Below are positions 5,685-8,393 of a stretch of DNA of 8,393 nt, one piece after another; the stretch's first letter is position 1; each line of letters begins with the position of its first letter. A program made the translations under genes and the position numbers. The stretch comes from an uncultured Clostridia bacterium. Its GTDB lineage: Bacteria; Bacillota; Clostridia; Christensenellales; Borkfalkiaceae. The DNA is taken from positions 1 to 8,393 of the forward strand of contig CAMPBJ010000034.1 in assembly GCA_946637575.1 (NCBI GenBank), written 5' to 3'. Below the pieces are notes generated by a model. It searched no databases, was not told the DNA's origin, and saw nothing but the letters and a program-made list of their open reading frames with translations.

Positions 5685-6692
5685 TTACATACCGACGTCT
5701 AAAACAACCCTTTTTATAAGGTCCTTGTTTCCGATAACGAGCCCCCCGCCTAGACAGACGGAATAAGAAGGATTTTCGGCGATATTTATCTGCATACCGA
5801 ACTTATCACGGTAATATTTAGAAAGTCCGTAAACGCTCGCACCCTGCCCCGAAAGATATATGCCCGCATGCGTGATCTCCGCGGAGACTTCGGGCGGAAG
5901 TTTTTTTAGTACAGAGAGCGCGATTTCGCTTATCTTATCGTAGTACGTTTTAACTGCGGGATAAATATCGCTTGCCTTTAACGATATTGCGCGCGGAGTT
6001 CCCGCTCCGACATCGCGCCCGTTGACGACCGCGGACAGCGTGTCGCCGTCTTCTAAACTCCCGATCTCCTTTTTTAAGCGTTCGGAAGTCAAAAGTCCGA
6101 TCTGAAGTCCGTTGTGTTCTGCAACGTAGTCGATAATATCCGTAAGAATCTTATTTGCACCGAAGTTTACCGATAACCCAACTATAACGCCGTCAAGAGT
6201 AACGCCGGCGATATTCGTGCTACCGTCTGCCATATCGATAACAAAACACGGCGAAGAGTCCGAAAGCGGTATTCCCTGTCCTAATGCTGAAAGAACCGGC
6301 GCTTCCGAAAAGAAAGCGGACTTTATGCCGACTTCGTTCGCAACGTTTTTAAGTTTACCTATCAGGTTTGCGTCCGCACCGCAAGGTACGGAGAAAAGCG
6401 CGGAAAGTCCGAAAACGCTTTTAACGCCAATTTTTTTTAAAAATCCCCCGAGCACCGCGACCGCGACTTTTTCGTTGACGATCTCGCCTTCGAAAACGGG
6501 AAAAACGATCTTGGTTTGTTTCGAAGTTTTTCCGATAAGTTTCTTCGCCTCGTTCCCTATAAACTTTACCGCGCCGTGCTCGGACTCGGAAACCGCCGCA
6601 ACGGTCGGCTCAGATAAAACGAGCCCAGCGCCTGACATATAAATGTTGGTAAAGGCGCTTCCAAAATCTATGGCAAGTGTAATTTTCGACAT
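5685..6692 (-). CDS. Divergent MreB-like actin-family protein
   Basis: A 335-residue actin-fold (ASKHA) protein closest by eye to MreB, the filament that guides lateral wall synthesis. Supporting features: phosphate-1 loop AIDFGSAFTN (7-16) in place of IDLGTANT; GLVLSEPTVAAV (23-34), matching the MreB GIVLNEPSVVAI; GNEAKKLIGKT (46-56), matching GEEAKRMIGRT; FSEAPVLSALGQGIPL (128-143), matching the EEPMAAAIGAGLPV region with E130; and a C-terminal ENPSYSVCLGGG (306-317). Both glycine-rich nucleotide loops are degraded: phosphate-2 reads IDMADGSTN (152-160) instead of VDIGGGTTE, and the adenosine loop reads YLSGQGAS (279-286) instead of LTGGGA. ATP binding or filament dynamics may therefore differ. 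Ribosome site AGGAAAG (6696-6702). It follows ppx by 49 nt, probably in the same transcript, and is separated from minD by a terminator-like hairpin. An MreB paralogue is likelier than the main MreB. Confidence 0.8.
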   Translation of the reverse strand: MSKITLAIDFGSAFTNIYMSGAGLVLSEPTVAAVSESEHGAVKFIGNEAKKLIGKTSKQTKIVFPVFEGEIVNEKVAVAVLGGFLKKIGVKSVFGLSALFSVPCGADANLIGKLKNVANEVGIKSAFFSEAPVLSALGQGIPLSDSSPCFVIDMADGSTNIAGVTLDGVIVGLSVNFGANKILTDIIDYVAEHNGLQIGLLTSERLKKEIGSLEDGDTLSAVVNGRDVGAGTPRAISLKASDIYPAVKTYYDKISEIALSVLKKLPPEVSAEITHAGIYLSGQGASVYGLSKYYRDKFGMQINIAENPSYSVCLGGGLVIGNKDLIKRVVLDVGM

Positions 6693-6712
6693 AATCTTTC
6701 CTATCGTAACAT

Positions 6713-6732
6713 CACCCGCTATCTAGCGGGTG
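6713..6732 (-). repeat. Intercistronic hairpin between ppx and the mreB-like gene
   Basis: CACCCGCT (6713-6720) and AGCGGGTG (6725-6732) form a perfect 8-bp GC-rich stem with a 4-nt ATCT loop, 9 nt after the ppx stop. No T tract follows on the minus strand, so it is not a standard terminator. It may stabilise or separate the ppx message, or cause partial termination, and it lies about 10 nt upstream of the mreB-like ribosome site. The core AGCGGG/CCCGCT is also the base of the 2-66 hairpin. Confidence 0.5.
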
Positions 6733-6741
6733 GTAAAAAGT

Positions 6742-8256
6742 TTATAATATTTCGAGATTTTTTCTGAATATCTTTCTGAAATCGCCGCAAAGTTTTATCG
6801 CGGAGTTTATCTCGATATCTGCGTCGCCCTCTACTTCGGTTTTCATAATAACGGAATCCCCAAGGATATCGCAGTTGATCCCCTTTACAACCCCCGAAAA
6901 ACTCTGATCGAGCGCAACCGCAATACGAAGGATCACGCCCATTTTTCTGACCACGTCCACGTCTTCGTCGGTAACGAGATCTTTGTATCTTGCCCAGTCG
7001 AACGGGTTTATGTCTTCGATGGCTGTGTTGGATGCAACGAAAGACGCAATAACAAGATCCCTGTGACTAATTCCGTTTATATTCGAGTTCAAAATAACGT
7101 ATCCGCTGTGTTTTTCGTAATTATAGAAAGCGACTCTCTTTCCCGCGTCGTGCAGATACGCGGCAACTTTCAAAATCTTTAAGTACTGCCTCGGGAACTT
7201 ATGCAAGACTCGAAGTTGCTTAAATAACTGAACGGAAAGCGACACGACCTGTTCTACGTGCTTTTCGTTTGAACCGTAGAAATCCGTGATCGTGTTAAGA
7301 CTGTGCACCAGAACGTCGGAAACGGGCTTATCCACCGTATAAGGTACGGTGTAGTTAAACAAAAGCCCCGTCCTTATTCCGCTGCCGCTTATAACGATAT
7401 CGTTAAGATTCATATACTTTTTGAACGCGGATACTGCCGCCATCGCGCTCGGAAGTATGTCTGCCCTACCGGAAGACAGACCTTTTATCTTTTTCTTTCT
7501 GTCTAAATCGAGTGAACACAGCAAATCGTAAACGTAATTAAAGTCGGCGTCGCTTACGACGTAATTATGTATGGTTTTAAGCGGATATTTTTTAATCATT
7601 TTCGTCATTCTGCAAAGATTTCTGAAAGATCCGCCGACGCCGATGAGTTCCGCTTCGGGATCGACCTCTTTAAGCCAGTCGATCTCTTTAAGTTTTTCGG
7701 TGAAAAACTCCTCTATTTTATTACATTGTTCCTGCGGGGTAAGATCGCTACCGGAAAATAATTCGGTAAGCGTTATAGAGCCGAACGGAAGCGTCGCATA
7801 GTTTAACAGATTTCGTCTGTTGTAGTAAACGATCTTCGTACTTCCGCCGCCTATTTCGAGAATAATACCTTTCGGTACGTCCATTGTATTGACGACGCCG
7901 CGGTAAACGTACATCGCCTCTTCTTCCGCTGATAAAACGCGGAGTTTAATTCCGCAAGTCGCGGAAACCTCGTCCAAAAAACTACGTTGGTTTTTTGCAC
8001 GACGAACAGCCGCGGTCGCAACGGCAAAGATGTTTTCGATACCGTTTACGTCGCAGAGTTTTCTGAACATTTTAAGCGTTCTTATGGTCTCCTGAATTCT
8101 GTCAGCCTTCAGGAAACCGTCTTTTTCCATGCCTTCGCCGAGTCTCGGAGCCTCTTTCATTTGGTCTATGATCTGAAAATGCCCCTTGTCGCTTATGTCG
8201 ACCAGCAGAAGTCTCGCAGTATTCGAGCCTAAATCAATAATCGCAATTCTTTCCAA
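6742..8256 (-). CDS. ppx: Ppx/GppA-family phosphatase with C-terminal HD domain
   Basis: Cytoplasmic exopolyphosphatase and/or guanosine pentaphosphate phosphohydrolase, linking polyphosphate and stringent signalling. The 504 residues match the long form (E. coli PPX is about 513). N-terminal ASKHA domain: IDLGSNTARLL (7-17), AVATAAVRRAKN (78-89), LSAEEEAMYVYRG (108-120) containing the probable catalytic Glu, EIGGGSTK (134-141), GVGGSFRN (206-213) and SSGRADILPSA (261-271). C-terminal HD-type domain from about 315: H333, H369-D370 in AAYLHDAGKR, H383 and D449 resemble metal ligands. The start is TTG (8256-8254), preceded by AAAGGAGA with a 10-nt gap; no ATG upstream fits, and MERIAIIDLGSN begins exactly where the family does. 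It is the first gene of the run towards minDE. Family is certain; which phosphate substrate it prefers is not readable from the sequence. Confidence 0.93.
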   Translation of the reverse strand: MERIAIIDLGSNTARLLLVDISDKGHFQIIDQMKEAPRLGEGMEKDGFLKADRIQETIRTLKMFRKLCDVNGIENIFAVATAAVRRAKNQRSFLDEVSATCGIKLRVLSAEEEAMYVYRGVVNTMDVPKGIILEIGGGSTKIVYYNRRNLLNYATLPFGSITLTELFSGSDLTPQEQCNKIEEFFTEKLKEIDWLKEVDPEAELIGVGGSFRNLCRMTKMIKKYPLKTIHNYVVSDADFNYVYDLLCSLDLDRKKKIKGLSSGRADILPSAMAAVSAFKKYMNLNDIVISGSGIRTGLLFNYTVPYTVDKPVSDVLVHSLNTITDFYGSNEKHVEQVVSLSVQLFKQLRVLHKFPRQYLKILKVAAYLHDAGKRVAFYNYEKHSGYVILNSNINGISHRDLVIASFVASNTAIEDINPFDWARYKDLVTDEDVDVVRKMGVILRIAVALDQSFSGVVKGINCDILGDSVIMKTEVEGDADIEINSAIKLCGDFRKIFRKNLEIL

Positions 8257-8265
8257 AACTTCGGT

Positions 8266-8273
8266 TCTCCTTT
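8266..8273 (-). promoter_or_regulatory. Ribosome site deciding the TTG start of ppx
   Basis: AAAGGAGA on the minus strand, about 10 nt before TTG. It is the only strong Shine-Dalgarno sequence here, and it justifies the non-ATG start. Confidence 0.75.
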
Positions 8274-8286
8274 TTTTGTTTGTTAA

Positions 8287-8315
8287 ATTATATCACAACT
8301 TTTCGCTTTTGTATA
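8287..8315 (-). promoter_or_regulatory. Promoter of ppx (extended -10)
   Basis: On the minus strand TGATATAAT gives a consensus TATAAT (8287-8292) with the TGn extension. A 17-bp spacer separates it from TATACA (8310-8315), which matches the -35 consensus at four of six positions. Transcription would start near 8280, a few bases before the ribosome site. The stretch beyond (8321-8360) is very rich in A/T and could act as an UP-like element. Confidence 0.75.
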
Positions 8316-8320
8316 GGGGG

Positions 8321-8393
8321 TATTTTGATTTTCGTTATTTTTTTTAAAATTTTTTTAACTGAATCGTCAGTAAAAAATTGTCGATTAAAGCAT
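8321..8393. other. AT-rich edge sequence with no gene seen
   Basis: Long T and A runs around 8337-8357 (T-run, AAAA, T-run) and a tiny ACTGA-ATCG-TCAGT hairpin at about 8361-8374. I see no coding frame or RNA gene. It may be the upstream part of the ppx promoter or the end of a gene outside the window. Confidence 0.3.

Noticed and set aside
6217..6642. Plus-strand 141-codon frame opposite the mreB-like gene
   Set aside because: The minus-strand frame shows an actin-fold pattern throughout; the plus-strand translation is Ser/Pro/Thr-rich without structure.
5685..6692. DnaK, FtsA or PilM instead of an MreB relative
   Set aside because: The length of 335 residues, the VLSEPT segment and the GNEAKKLIGKT segment match MreB. 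There is no substrate-binding domain (DnaK) and no evident FtsA 1C domain.
8337..8374. Intrinsic terminator at the right edge
   Set aside because: The T and A runs are symmetrical but the only nearby stem is 5 bp and on the wrong side of the T run for either strand; reported only as AT-rich edge sequence.
1..8393. CRISPR array, tRNA/rRNA genes, insertion sequence or attachment sites
   Set aside because: No regularly spaced repeats, cloverleaf-like sequences, transposase motifs or terminal inverted repeats with target duplications were seen by eye.

Overview
The window looks like chromosomal DNA from a low-to-moderate GC member of the Bacillota (Firmicutes), most likely an uncultured Clostridia-type anaerobe. 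This rests on strong AGGAG-type ribosome sites, tightly packed genes, AT-rich intergenic regions, a two-domain AraC regulator with a cupin sensor, and a minD-minE pair beside an MreB relative. No 16S or other strong taxonomic marker is present, so this placement is an inference.

Left region (1-3373, minus strand): a three-gene GDP-L-fucose operon in pathway-convenient order, gmd > fcl > manC. ManC makes GDP-mannose, Gmd dehydrates it to the 4-keto-6-deoxy intermediate, and Fcl epimerises and reduces that to GDP-L-fucose, a donor for fucosylated surface polysaccharide. The genes overlap by 17 nt or abut with no gap. A long nested hairpin (2-66) follows manC and probably ends the transcript. 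Upstream and divergent (3517-4374, plus strand) is an AraC-family regulator with its own good promoter. The 143-nt divergent gap holds an exact 8-bp direct repeat with a 10-bp period, a candidate operator controlling one or both units.

Right region (4381-8256, minus strand, transcribed from right to left): a Ppx/GppA-HD exopolyphosphatase/(p)ppGpp phosphatase-family gene with a good extended -10 promoter; a divergent MreB-like actin homologue; a terminator-like hairpin; then minD and a short MinE-like gene overlapping by ATGA; and finally an unlisted 27-codon hydrophobic small ORF whose stop lies 6 nt from the convergent araC stop. The classical Firmicute order mreB-mreC-mreD-minC-minD appears collapsed here: mreC, mreD and minC are absent between the MreB relative and minD, the MreB relative has altered nucleotide-binding motifs, and MinE lacks the usual N-terminal membrane-targeting start. 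This remodelled cell-shape/division-site module is the most unusual part of the window.

I see no tRNA, rRNA, CRISPR array, insertion sequence or attachment site. No gap between genes exceeds 300 bases; the largest, 4375-4569, contains the small ORF and two weak hairpins.
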